Source: Dehalococcoidia bacterium UBA7891 | GTDB taxonomy: Bacteria > Chloroflexota > Dehalococcoidia > Lucifugimonadales > UBA826 | Reading direction: 5' to 3' | DNA: 64,000 nucleotides | Assembly: GCA_002500485.1 (NCBI GenBank) | Contig: DLRJ01000072.1 | Span: forward strand, 1 to 64,000 | Shown here: in pieces, positions 17,687 to 25,486 of the stretch | Position numbering within the stretch: position 1 is the stretch's first letter | How the letters are laid out: each line of letters begins with the position of its first letter | Program-made: the position numbers and the translations under genes | Notes under the pieces: model-generated | Database searches by the model: none | The model's input: the letters and a program-made list of their open reading frames with translations, nothing else | What the model was told of the DNA's origin: nothing

Positions 17687-19099
17687 TTAAGCTAGCTGGT
17701 ATTCTCGGGTCGAGGCAATCATTCCAATCAACCGAGCAACCTGGGCCGATCCGTCTTCATCAGTTTTCCCGTTTTTCAGATGTAGCTTGCCTTGGGATTC
17801 CGCAAATTCAATTAACCCTTCCCTTGTATCCGCTCCCACTTGTATGGGTCCCATAAAATCCAAACATGAATCTACTAAGTTTTCAGCATGGATCAAATCT
17901 ATATACCCAGCAGTGACCCTCCTAATTATGTCTTGAACACCCTCTTTTGCTGGGTCGCTTAATTCCTTAGCTGCGAAATTGATGCGCTCCACCAAGGAAC
18001 CGCTATCTATCCACTCCACTCCTTCATGCCACCCTTCAACTGTCGGAGGTGCTAACAGCCCCTGTCCCATAAACATTGTTTGTGCCCATAGAGAATGCAC
18101 GTCCAAAGTGGGTTCCTGATAGCTACCAGCTAATCTAGCTGTGCCTACAACAGATTCTACAGGGCCTTTCACTCTGGAATATCGGCATTTTTCTGATTTG
18201 AAATAATCCGAGTTAAAAAGAGTCCTCAACACAGCTGAGACTTTAAATCCGGATTCGAAATAAGAATCCATCATTGCTTTTATTACCTGCACTCCGTCAT
18301 CATCTACTTCATCAGATGCGAAATATTGAAACAATCTTGTCGATAAAAACCTGGCAGTGGGTTTTTGGGTTACGATTATGTCAACAATGTCCTCACCGTT
18401 GAAATTCCCAACTTCACCTAAGAATTTTTTCTCACCACTATCATGATCGTCTGCCCGATATTCGTAATGCCAGGCTATTCTGCCGTATGGCCATATGGAA
18501 TCCTTACTTGCCCTTACTGACATGTATTCAGCATTTTTTAAAGTCCAACCAGTAAAAGCTTTAGCACATTCTTTAATGTCGTCTTCTGAATAGTTACCAA
18601 TACCCATGGAGAATAATTCGAGTAATTCCCTTCCATAATTCTCGTTGATGGCCTCTTTATGATTCTCATTATTGTCAAGCCACAGAATCATTGCAGGATC
18701 CCGAGACAATTCAACTAATAAATCCCGGAAACTACCAAATCCATATTTCCGAAACATGTCAATTTGGTTGAGTAATGCCCGGGCTTGATTTAGTTTGGCG
18801 TAGCCTGTTGCAAACAATCCATGCCAAAATAAAGCTAATTTCTCTTCAAGAGGGTTACTTGTCGTCAGCATGCGGTAGAGCCAATAAGCACCCGCGCCAT
18901 CCAACTGTCTCAATTCTGATTGGTCAACGTGATATCGTCGAATTAGATCATCTGGCATGTGGTCGGATTCGCCAGGGTCTAGTAGTTTATCCACCGTGGC
19001 CTCATAACCATCGCTCAGATACTCATCCAATTCATTACGAGTAGCACCGAACCCAGCCCGTCGCATAAGATGGGCCATCAAAGAAACGTCCTGACTCAT
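17687..19099 (-). CDS. DUF1800 family protein
   Basis: A 470-residue DUF1800 protein: HLMRRAGFGATRNELDEYL near the N-terminus, LALFWHGLFATGY near residue 90, ENYGRELLELFSMG near residue 155, and the C-terminal EGWHEGVEWIDS segment. DUF1800 proteins usually occur beside DUF1501 genes, as here, and their function is unknown, often being linked to exported or cell-surface systems. The ATG at 19099 is chosen over an in-frame TTG at 19135 because GAGGTGA precedes it. No signal peptide is visible. Confidence 0.93.
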   Translation of the reverse strand: MSQDVSLMAHLMRRAGFGATRNELDEYLSDGYEATVDKLLDPGESDHMPDDLIRRYHVDQSELRQLDGAGAYWLYRMLTTSNPLEEKLALFWHGLFATGYAKLNQARALLNQIDMFRKYGFGSFRDLLVELSRDPAMILWLDNNENHKEAINENYGRELLELFSMGIGNYSEDDIKECAKAFTGWTLKNAEYMSVRASKDSIWPYGRIAWHYEYRADDHDSGEKKFLGEVGNFNGEDIVDIIVTQKPTARFLSTRLFQYFASDEVDDDGVQVIKAMMDSYFESGFKVSAVLRTLFNSDYFKSEKCRYSRVKGPVESVVGTARLAGSYQEPTLDVHSLWAQTMFMGQGLLAPPTVEGWHEGVEWIDSGSLVERINFAAKELSDPAKEGVQDIIRRVTAGYIDLIHAENLVDSCLDFMGPIQVGADTREGLIEFAESQGKLHLKNGKTDEDGSAQVARLIGMIASTREYQLA

Positions 19100-19159
19100 A
19101 TTTCTCACCTCTGAATAGTTATCTTTTAGTGCCAAATCCGGTTTTATTAGTCTTACTAT

Positions 19160-20287
19160 TTAGGCATTGACGAAATCAAACTGCTCAAAGTGACCATTTA
19201 CTATCGGAACAGGGTCCAACCCAAACCATTTTTCAACAACGGTCGAATAAGTGGACCGGAAATCATTGTTGAAATGTAAATCTCCTTCCAAGTGATCTGC
19301 CTCTTTTATAGACGGATACTGTCCATACATTCCACCTTTAATTTCACCCCCGATGATAAATGCAACACCGCCAGAACCATGATCTGTGCCCGAGCCGTTG
19401 TCCTTGATACGCCTTCCAAATTCAGAGAATATCATCACTACGACTTCGTCCTCACGTCCATGTTCCTGCATATCATCGTAGAAATCTCCCACCGCACCAG
19501 ACACTTCATCCCAAAGTTTTGCATGTGTAAGGATTTCCCCTGAATGAGTATCAAAACTACCATGTTGTGTATAAAAGACTCGGGTACCGAAATCAGCGAG
19601 CAAGACCTGAGCTATACTTTTCATCCCTTGAGCAATCGGGTTGGCAGCATATTCAATAGCCGAACTATATTTTTGAGGAGCGGTCCTGAGTATATCTGCA
19701 CCTTTCAACGCATCCATACCTGTCTGGCCTAGAAAATTGAGGACTGGGTCTTTTCCCTGTACTCCGCCATACATGTGCGCAAATGCGTCAAGCGCAAGTT
19801 TTTTTGCCGACTCATCTTTTATATCTGGGAATAAGCCATATGTATCCAAATTACCGACTGACGCAACAGGGACTCCGCGAACCCCTAAGGCTCTTGGTAA
19901 CCCTCTACCGAAGTTCACACCAGTTAAGACATTTTCAGCAGTCGGATCAAGATCTCTAATAACTCTGCCAAGCCATCCTTCAGTGCCTATTTCATCAGGC
20001 TGAGCGGTATGCCAAATATCCATAGAACGAAAATGTGATCTATTCGGGTTGTCATAACCAATCCCATTAATGACAGCAACTTTTCCTTGATCATAAAGTC
20101 TTTTAATAGGTGCTAAATGGGGGCTGAAACCATAGACTTTATCGATGGGAAGAACCTTGTTTTGTTCAATATGGACAGTTTTCCTAAAGTCGTAATACTC
20201 GTCATCCCCATAGGGAACTACAGTATTTAAATAGTCGTTCCCACCTGAAAGCTGAACAACAACAAGTGATTTGTTTTTGTTTCCCAT
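19160..20287 (-). CDS. DUF1501 family protein
   Basis: A 375-residue DUF1501 protein, a family distantly related to alkaline-phosphatase/sulfatase folds. Typical pieces are VVVQLSGGNDYLNTVVPYGD at the N-terminus, NPNRSHFRSMDIWHT near residue 82, FDTHSGEILTHAKLW near residue 248, and SEFGRRIKDNGSGTDHGSG near residue 287. Most family members carry a twin-arginine signal; this one starts directly at the fold (MGNKNKSLVVVQ), which suggests cytoplasmic location. The first gene of the DUF1501-DUF1800-NHL cluster; the ATG follows an AGGGGGA site. Confidence 0.93.
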   Translation of the reverse strand: MGNKNKSLVVVQLSGGNDYLNTVVPYGDDEYYDFRKTVHIEQNKVLPIDKVYGFSPHLAPIKRLYDQGKVAVINGIGYDNPNRSHFRSMDIWHTAQPDEIGTEGWLGRVIRDLDPTAENVLTGVNFGRGLPRALGVRGVPVASVGNLDTYGLFPDIKDESAKKLALDAFAHMYGGVQGKDPVLNFLGQTGMDALKGADILRTAPQKYSSAIEYAANPIAQGMKSIAQVLLADFGTRVFYTQHGSFDTHSGEILTHAKLWDEVSGAVGDFYDDMQEHGREDEVVVMIFSEFGRRIKDNGSGTDHGSGGVAFIIGGEIKGGMYGQYPSIKEADHLEGDLHFNNDFRSTYSTVVEKWFGLDPVPIVNGHFEQFDFVNA

Positions 20288-20489
20288 TAGGTCCCCCTAT
20301 CGGTAAATTAATTACATGAAATGAATTTAAATTCTGAATAAGGAGATATTACTACCTAAATTAGTGTAATTCAATCCATACAATCAACCAATAATTTGAT
20401 TCATATTACTAACCTAGTAGTAGTGTTTCCGTATAAATGAGTAAAATGTGTTTTCTATTTACAAAATTTCACAAACATGGGGTGAAATC

Positions 20490-21512
20490 GTGTCCTCATC
20501 ACCAATAGCAAAAACCTATTCCTTCAGTACATTGCAGCAAGCGAGTGAATACTTTCTTAAGCAGGGCTGGACCGATGGTCTTCCAATTAATTTACCCACA
20601 GAACAAGAAGTTTCCAAATTTATAGACCTTTCAGGTAAATCTTATAAAGACGTTGTAGGAGTTGAGCCTGTCAAAGGCAGGGAAATTACAATGGAGAAAG
20701 TCGCCATAAACTCAGTGATGGCTGGTTGCAAACCAGAATATTTTCCCATAGTGCTAACAGCTGTGGAGGCGCTGCTGGAATCAAAATTTAATCTCCATGG
20801 GATTACCGCTAGTACTATGGGAGCAGGCATTTTGACGCTTGTGACTGGACCCATCGCGAAAGAAATAGGGTTAAATGGTGGAATAAGTCTCTTCGGCCCA
20901 GGGCATCAAGCAAACGCGACCATTGGCCGGGCGCTTCGATTAGTGGTAATTAATTGCACCGGATCCAGATCTGGAGAAATTGATAAAGCCACTCTGGGGC
21001 ATGCTGGTAAATATACCTGGTGCATAACTGAAAATGAAGACTTTCGACCATGGCCCAACACAGCAGAAGACAGGGGTTTTTCGAAAGATGCCAACACCGT
21101 TTCAGTGTTCGCAGGCCTATCTCCGATCCAAGTAAGTAATCATTCGAGCCAAGATCCCGAAAATATACTTAGAAGTTTTAGAGATGCCCTTTTTGCTGCA
21201 GGCCCTAACCAAGGAGAGATAGTAATAATATTTTGTCCTGAACATATGCAATCTTTTAAAAAAGCTGGATGGACCAAGAACCAGATTAGAGATTTTCTTT
21301 ATGAGATGGCCGCAAGGACAAACGACGAGTGGGGATTCGGATCTATACCCCCTGGCCCCAGACCAACGGGCTCTGAGATAACACCCTCTGCATTAACACC
21401 AGAGAGCTTCACATTACTAGTGGGAGGAGGTGCGGCAGGAGCGTTTTCATGCGTTATACCACTTTGGGCAGGCGGGGTAGGATCCCAATCTGTCACAAAA
21501 GAATTAATTTAA
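20490..21512 (+). CDS. Conserved protein of unknown function, companion of the UGSC selenoprotein
   Basis: A 340-residue protein with no family I can name securely. Visible traits are an N-terminal helical EYFLKQGWTDGLPINLPT segment, a cysteine in VMAGCKPEYFPIVLTAVEAL, a glycine-rich MGAGILTLVTGP, INCTGSRSGEIDKATLGHAG near residue 168, and a C-terminal LLVGGGAAGAFSCVIP. No signal peptide is present. The GTG at 20490 follows GGGGTGA; an in-frame GTG at 20448 is the alternative. It ends 64 bp before the UGSC gene on the same strand, so the two probably form an operon. Its cysteines (INCTG, IFCPE, FSCVI) could interact with the selenoprotein, by inference. Confidence 0.8.
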   Translation: MSSSPIAKTYSFSTLQQASEYFLKQGWTDGLPINLPTEQEVSKFIDLSGKSYKDVVGVEPVKGREITMEKVAINSVMAGCKPEYFPIVLTAVEALLESKFNLHGITASTMGAGILTLVTGPIAKEIGLNGGISLFGPGHQANATIGRALRLVVINCTGSRSGEIDKATLGHAGKYTWCITENEDFRPWPNTAEDRGFSKDANTVSVFAGLSPIQVSNHSSQDPENILRSFRDALFAAGPNQGEIVIIFCPEHMQSFKKAGWTKNQIRDFLYEMAARTNDEWGFGSIPPGPRPTGSEITPSALTPESFTLLVGGGAAGAFSCVIPLWAGGVGSQSVTKELI

Positions 21513-21576
21513 AGTCATATAGCCAAGTGTAAATCAGAAGATACTGTATGATGGGGAAAAGAAAAAGGGGGAACTT

Positions 21577-22110
21577 ATGGTTGAAGGAATTAGAGTTTTG
21601 GATCCAACAATAGATGCCAATTCACAGAATTCCCTACTGGCGATACGCCCTGAATCGCTCAATGGATTGACGGTAGGGCTGCTTGCCAACGGCAAAAAGA
21701 ACTCTGTAGAAATACTCCGATACGTGTATGAGATTCTCAAAGATGATCATGGGCTAGGGGCTGTTATTGAAGATAACAAAGGTAACGCTTCAAGACCATG
21801 CCCTCCGAATTTGCTAGAAAAGCTAGCCAAACAATGTGATGTGATTATCACAGCCTCGGGTGATTGAGGGTCATGTTCTTCGTGCAGTGTGCACGACGGA
21901 ATTCAATTTGAGAAAAAAGGAGTCCCTGCTGCAGTGATCTGCACGGAACCATTTGTGACTAGTGCCGTAGCTATGTCAAAAATGGGAGGCATCCCAGAAT
22001 TTCCTTTCGCTGTTGTACCTCATCCACTGGGTAGCTTAGACGAAACTTTGTTAAGAGAAAGGGCGCGAGAAGTAGCAAAGGATATCGTAAAAATCCTCCT
22101 AGAAGGATAA
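21577..22110 (+). CDS. UGSC-motif selenoprotein (GrdB-like), UGA at 21865 read as selenocysteine
   Basis: The 177-codon frame is interrupted only by TGA at 21865-21867 and continues in the same frame, giving ITASGDUGSCSSC, with Sec97, Cys100 and Cys103. This is the UGSC motif of a named selenoprotein family. The segment after it, KKGVPAAVICTEPF followed by FAVVPHPLGS, closely resembles the Sec region of glycine/betaine reductase subunit GrdB (UGTCTRC, then VHICTxTPI and IPHPLG, recalled from the family). A reductase-type redox role is inferred, as is the lack of the rest of GrdB. A perfect hairpin sits 19 nt past the UGA. GGGGG precedes the ATG. The tRNA-Sec gene lies 2.2 kb downstream. Confidence 0.92.
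21880..21896 (+). promoter_or_regulatory. Candidate bacterial SECIS hairpin
   Basis: Perfect 7-bp stem TCGTGCA / TGCACGA closing a GTG loop, inside the coding sequence just after the TGA. The loop begins 19 nt after the UGA and its first base is G, which fits the known bSECIS spacing and loop-G rules for SelB binding. Confidence 0.85.
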
Positions 22111-22124
22111 GAATCAGAAGATAG

Positions 22125-22934
22125 TCAAACCATATAATTCATATTTTTGACGATTGAAATACCAAGGTGTCGATCCCCCTGGATCAACACCTTGTGATCA
22201 GACAGAATTTTATCGGGGTCCCACCTCCCGCAACAAAGGCACATAAACACCTCACAGTCCATTTCCAACTCAATTGTTGGCTCTGAAAGTTCCTTTACAA
22301 GTCGGGCCCTCCCTTCATCAACTCTTATATTCACAACAAAAAAAGACTCTCCGTATATCTTGAACCTTACAGAACTCCTTTCCGGAGCCCCTGCTTTCTT
22401 CCCAACCACAAAGGGCATCACACTAGTCATTCTTTCATACGAATGTTGAGCAGCAAGACCTAACAAATTACCCTGCTTTCCAATTGCCCTACGAATATCT
22501 TGTTCGTGTACCCAGCAATCAAATACTCTGACAGACACTTGATCAGCAACATTTCCCTTGCCTATAGGTGAGTCGGCCTCAGCAGCAAAATCTAGTTGCC
22601 CGTTAAGCATCTTCAATCTTTCTGAATTAACCTCTGAGAATTCCTCGAGCACCTCTGCAGGAGTCATCGCGCGTCGGGAAACCACATCTATTTCATTTTT
22701 CGCACCTTGCTCATTCCTGATATGACACATCTCATCCAAAGGCATATCTGGCACCTCTCTACCGAGAATACGATGCTCTATGCCAACCAAATGAGCTATG
22801 CAATCCTTCACCGTCCAAGTGGGGCAATCAGTATCAACTTCCCACTCATCCAAACTCAAAGATGTACATAATTTTTCCAAAGATTGCCACTGGGATTTTT
22901 GTAATTCGATCAACCTTTCTCTTTCATTGGGCAT
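22125..22934 (-). CDS. Maleylpyruvate isomerase/mycothiol-S-transferase-fold protein (DinB-like)
   Basis: A 269-residue protein with the N-terminal four-helix MDMPI domain: DCPTWTVKDCIAHLVGIEHR near residue 37 has the first metal-type histidine, and a later helix has VRVFDCWVHEQDIRRAIG near residue 135. A C-terminal SCP2-like beta domain follows. In actinobacteria such proteins use mycothiol; the thiol used here is not known. It ends 14 bp after the convergent selenoprotein gene and is followed on its strand, in transcription order upstream, by EVE and SirB1-like genes. Confidence 0.85.
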   Translation of the reverse strand: MPNERERLIELQKSQWQSLEKLCTSLSLDEWEVDTDCPTWTVKDCIAHLVGIEHRILGREVPDMPLDEMCHIRNEQGAKNEIDVVSRRAMTPAEVLEEFSEVNSERLKMLNGQLDFAAEADSPIGKGNVADQVSVRVFDCWVHEQDIRRAIGKQGNLLGLAAQHSYERMTSVMPFVVGKKAGAPERSSVRFKIYGESFFVVNIRVDEGRARLVKELSEPTIELEMDCEVFMCLCCGRWDPDKILSDHKVLIQGDRHLGISIVKNMNYMV

Positions 22935-22946
22935 GTGTGATTTAAA

Positions 22947-23423
22947 TTAATCCTGATTTGTTCCCATTCTCACGATTAAGTCAAATTCTTGGTTTTTAAC
23001 AGGTTGGACGGATAATCTGGAGTTCTTTACCAACACCATATCGGAAAGAGCTGGAATCTTTTTTATCTCCTGGAGTGGTATAGGGGTATCAAACGATAAA
23101 TCAGCTTTTATATCAACCATAAACCATATCGGATTATCCGGGCTGCTTTTGGGGTCTGGGTGTTTTGAATCCGGATCCCAAGCCGTGAAATCCGCGTATC
23201 CATCCTTGACTACTACTGCGGTTCCAACAACAGCAGAAGGTTTTGAATTTGAGTGGTAAAACAATACCCCGTCGCCAATTTTTATCTCATCCCGCAGGAG
23301 ATTTCTAGCTTGGTAATTCCTAACCCCATCCCATTCGGCTGTGGCCTTGTCTTCCGATTTAAGTTCTTCAAAGGAATAATCAGACGGTTCTGACTTCATC
23401 AGCCAGTATTTCTTTTCTCTCAT
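22947..23423 (-). CDS. EVE domain-containing protein
   Basis: A 158-residue EVE/PUA-like protein: KYWLMKSEPSDYSFEEL at the start, WDGVRNYQARNLLRDEIKIGDGVLFYHS, and the acidic FTAWDPDSKHPDPKSSPD. EVE domains bind modified bases in DNA or RNA. The ATG at 23423 has GGAGG upstream and matches family starts; an upstream in-frame start would overlap the preceding gene. It is 44 bp from the SirB1-like gene. Confidence 0.93.
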   Translation of the reverse strand: MREKKYWLMKSEPSDYSFEELKSEDKATAEWDGVRNYQARNLLRDEIKIGDGVLFYHSNSKPSAVVGTAVVVKDGYADFTAWDPDSKHPDPKSSPDNPIWFMVDIKADLSFDTPIPLQEIKKIPALSDMVLVKNSRLSVQPVKNQEFDLIVRMGTNQD

Positions 23424-23467
23424 TTTTTCCTCCGCTGGAACATCGGGATGAATTATACGTACATCCC

Positions 23468-24298
23468 CTACCATTTCTTGTCATTCCTTTCCAGAAGTTC
23501 TAATACACTGGAGGCTTCAACTGCTGAACGTCCCACAGGCTCCTTTTTCAAAAATCTTTTGAGATCATCTATAGATTGTCTTTGATGTCCCACCCTAAAC
23601 CCTATCATCCCTCTATCCCTAATCTCAAAAACGTTGTCCGGCTCAAGACCAACTATTAAATCCATGACCTTGTAGGCTTGTTTACTCTTACCTTCACTTA
23701 AGTAAATGTATTTCAAATTTCGCAACAGTCTTACAACTATGTATTTGTCATCTACTGGCGACAAATAACGGTCATTCCAAGTGAAAGGGGCCGAGACATG
23801 ATCATTAAAGTTTTTCTCACATTCATCTTTACTTAACACGGTCCCGTTATCGAATACGTCTATGTAAAATATTTCGGTTTCATCACTAGCACGAACAAGG
23901 AAGTGTCCTGGCATCCCGATGCCTGCAACATCGATCCCCAATCTAGAGGCAATCTCCATGTAAACTATAGCGAGGGTAATTGGTATCCCTTGACGCCTGT
24001 TTAAAACTTCATTTATGAAACTATTTTTGTGATCGTAATAATTCTTAACATTCCCTGAGAAACGTAGTTCTGAAAAAAAATAATCACTGATTTCATTTAA
24101 TTTTTGCAAAAGGCTAGAGTTTGACTGAATTCTCCGAGACAACACTGATTCCAATTGGGTGAATGAGGCCAATTCCTCATCAATGTTGATTTCTGGGTAT
24201 TCCAAGGTGGAGACTAATAGCCCTAAAGTAGCCAGGCTCACCGAAGTATTATTTAACTCTGTTTGTATTGTGCGAAGTAATTTCAATCCTGCACCCAT
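23468..24298 (-). CDS. SirB1/transglutaminase-like protein with TPR-type tail
   Basis: A 276-residue protein with the SirB1 N-terminal transglutaminase-like fold: RRQGIPITLAIVYMEIASRL near residue 98, GIGMPGHFLVRA near residue 122, FYIDVFDNGTVLSKDEC near residue 138, then a helical TPR-like tail. Members of this family (SirB1, YchA) are of unresolved function and are often called protein SirB1. The window gives no partner gene that clarifies the role. It lies 29 bp downstream of tRNA-Sec. Confidence 0.85.
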   Translation of the reverse strand: MGAGLKLLRTIQTELNNTSVSLATLGLLVSTLEYPEINIDEELASFTQLESVLSRRIQSNSSLLQKLNEISDYFFSELRFSGNVKNYYDHKNSFINEVLNRRQGIPITLAIVYMEIASRLGIDVAGIGMPGHFLVRASDETEIFYIDVFDNGTVLSKDECEKNFNDHVSAPFTWNDRYLSPVDDKYIVVRLLRNLKYIYLSEGKSKQAYKVMDLIVGLEPDNVFEIRDRGMIGFRVGHQRQSIDDLKRFLKKEPVGRSAVEASSVLELLERNDKKW

Positions 24299-24327
24299 AG
24301 GTTATCTGAGACTATACATCAGCCATA

Positions 24328-24425
24328 TGGCGGGAGCGCGAGGGAGTCGAACCCACCGCACCAATCGAAGGATTACTGCCAACGGAGTTGAAGTCCGCAG
24401 AGACCACCAGGCCCCATCCGCTCCC
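24328..24425 (-). tRNA. selC: tRNA-Sec (TCA)
   Basis: 98 nt including the encoded CCA. Acceptor GGGAGCGG pairs with CGCTCCC near the 3' end; the anticodon stem ACGGA-type GCGGA/TCCGT closes CTTCAAC, with anticodon TCA; a long variable arm follows (TTGGCAGTAATCCTTCGATT), and the T-loop is TTCGACT. The long extra arm, extended acceptor and UCA anticodon are diagnostic of selenocysteine tRNA. It establishes that the cell decodes UGA as Sec. No selA, selB or selD is within the window. The eighth acceptor pair looks like G-G by eye. Confidence 0.96.
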
Positions 24426-24468
24426 AGATTAAGTTGTCCTCTATTACTGAATAGGTAATTTAATAAAA

Positions 24469-24798
24469 TTACCCCGAAAGGGCCTCATCAATCTTCTTTT
24501 GAATTATGGATTTCGGAACAGCGCCCACTATTTGGTCAACTGGCTTCCCGTCACTAAATATCAAAAGAGCTGGTATTCCTCTGATGTTGTAGTCCATAGA
24601 AGTTTGCCCATTACTATCAACGTCTAATTTGCCTACTTTGATTTTGCCTTCATACTCATCAGCGATCTGCTGAACTACAGGAGCTATCATCTTGCATGGC
24701 TGACACCAGTCAGCCCAAAAATCAATAAGCACAGGTATATCAGAGTTTAGTACTTCTTCTTGAAAATTACTGTCCGTTATTTCAACAGTGTTGGCCAT
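24469..24798 (-). CDS. trxA: Thioredoxin
   Basis: A 109-residue thioredoxin with the active site WADWCQPCKM near residues 29-38 (CQPC in place of the usual CGPC) and a cis-proline segment RGIPALLIFSDG near residue 75. It acts as a cytosolic disulfide reductant. Its proximity to the selenoprotein and tRNA-Sec could be fortuitous or reflect a shared redox network; inference only. Confidence 0.95.
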   Translation of the reverse strand: MANTVEITDSNFQEEVLNSDIPVLIDFWADWCQPCKMIAPVVQQIADEYEGKIKVGKLDVDSNGQTSMDYNIRGIPALLIFSDGKPVDQIVGAVPKSIIQKKIDEALSG

Positions 24799-24866
24799 AA
24801 CATATTCTCCTTGCTACCTAAAGTTGTTCTTTAATTTACTATATCTGGCTTGTCTGTAATTTGACA

Positions 24867-25427
24867 TTAATCGTTATCTTTCCAGTAGTCGATGAAATCT
24901 ACAGGTATATATTCAACTTCATCCCAAAATATTGTACCTAAAAGCAGTCCTTTTGGCACATCAAAAACCAAACTACCAGATACCTGAAAGCCTCTTGCTA
25001 GCTCTATTTCCCCCCACAAAACCGGTGTTATTTCTAAAACATCAGGATCTAGGCTCAAGGTCCCTGAAATCTCCTTGGAACGTGTAAAAGGATCTATTGC
25101 ATTAGATTTCTTTCCTCTCCGGTCACCGAGTGTCGCAGCATCTGGGTCTACAGATATCGGTATAACCGTACTACTTCTATTGACTATAGTCGTGTTGACA
25201 ACGGCCAATTTCCTATTCGATGCACTAGGTGTGATAATCCTTGTGATTCCATCTTCGGTATAAAACGCCTTGGAAACAACTTGAGGTCGTGAGGCGTGTA
25301 CTTCCAAGTTCCTACCAGTTGCTCCCAAATCTAATTTCTCCGAGTTACAAGAGACAAAAAAAGTAATTGAAATTAAACAGGCCGATAAAACAGCTAAAAT
25401 CGATCGAAAATTAGTAAAAATAATCAT
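24867..25427 (-). CDS. Putative lipoprotein, function unknown
   Basis: A 186-residue protein with an N-terminal hydrophobic stretch ending in the lipobox FVSCNS near Cys27, followed by a beta-rich region with SNRKLAVVNTTIVNRSSTVI that resembles immunoglobulin-like (DUF4352/telokin-type) extracellular domains. No specific family is assigned. It lies upstream of trxA on the same strand with a 68-bp gap. Confidence 0.65.
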   Translation of the reverse strand: MIIFTNFRSILAVLSACLISITFFVSCNSEKLDLGATGRNLEVHASRPQVVSKAFYTEDGITRIITPSASNRKLAVVNTTIVNRSSTVIPISVDPDAATLGDRRGKKSNAIDPFTRSKEISGTLSLDPDVLEITPVLWGEIELARGFQVSGSLVFDVPKGLLLGTIFWDEVEYIPVDFIDYWKDND

Positions 25428-25486
25428 GGTTTCTCTAAATGTTTTAATTCTTAAAATACAGGCTCAACAATCTATCACATCGTAAA

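Noticed and set aside
21865..21867. TGA as a nonsense mutation dividing a pseudogene
   Set aside because: Strong conservation continues in frame after it, the UGSC motif matches a known family, a bSECIS-like hairpin is correctly placed, and tRNA-Sec is present.
24454..24473. GGTAATTT/AAATTACC hairpin as a trxA terminator
   Set aside because: It overlaps the trxA stop region and lacks a T-run in the transcribed direction; too weak to list as a terminator.
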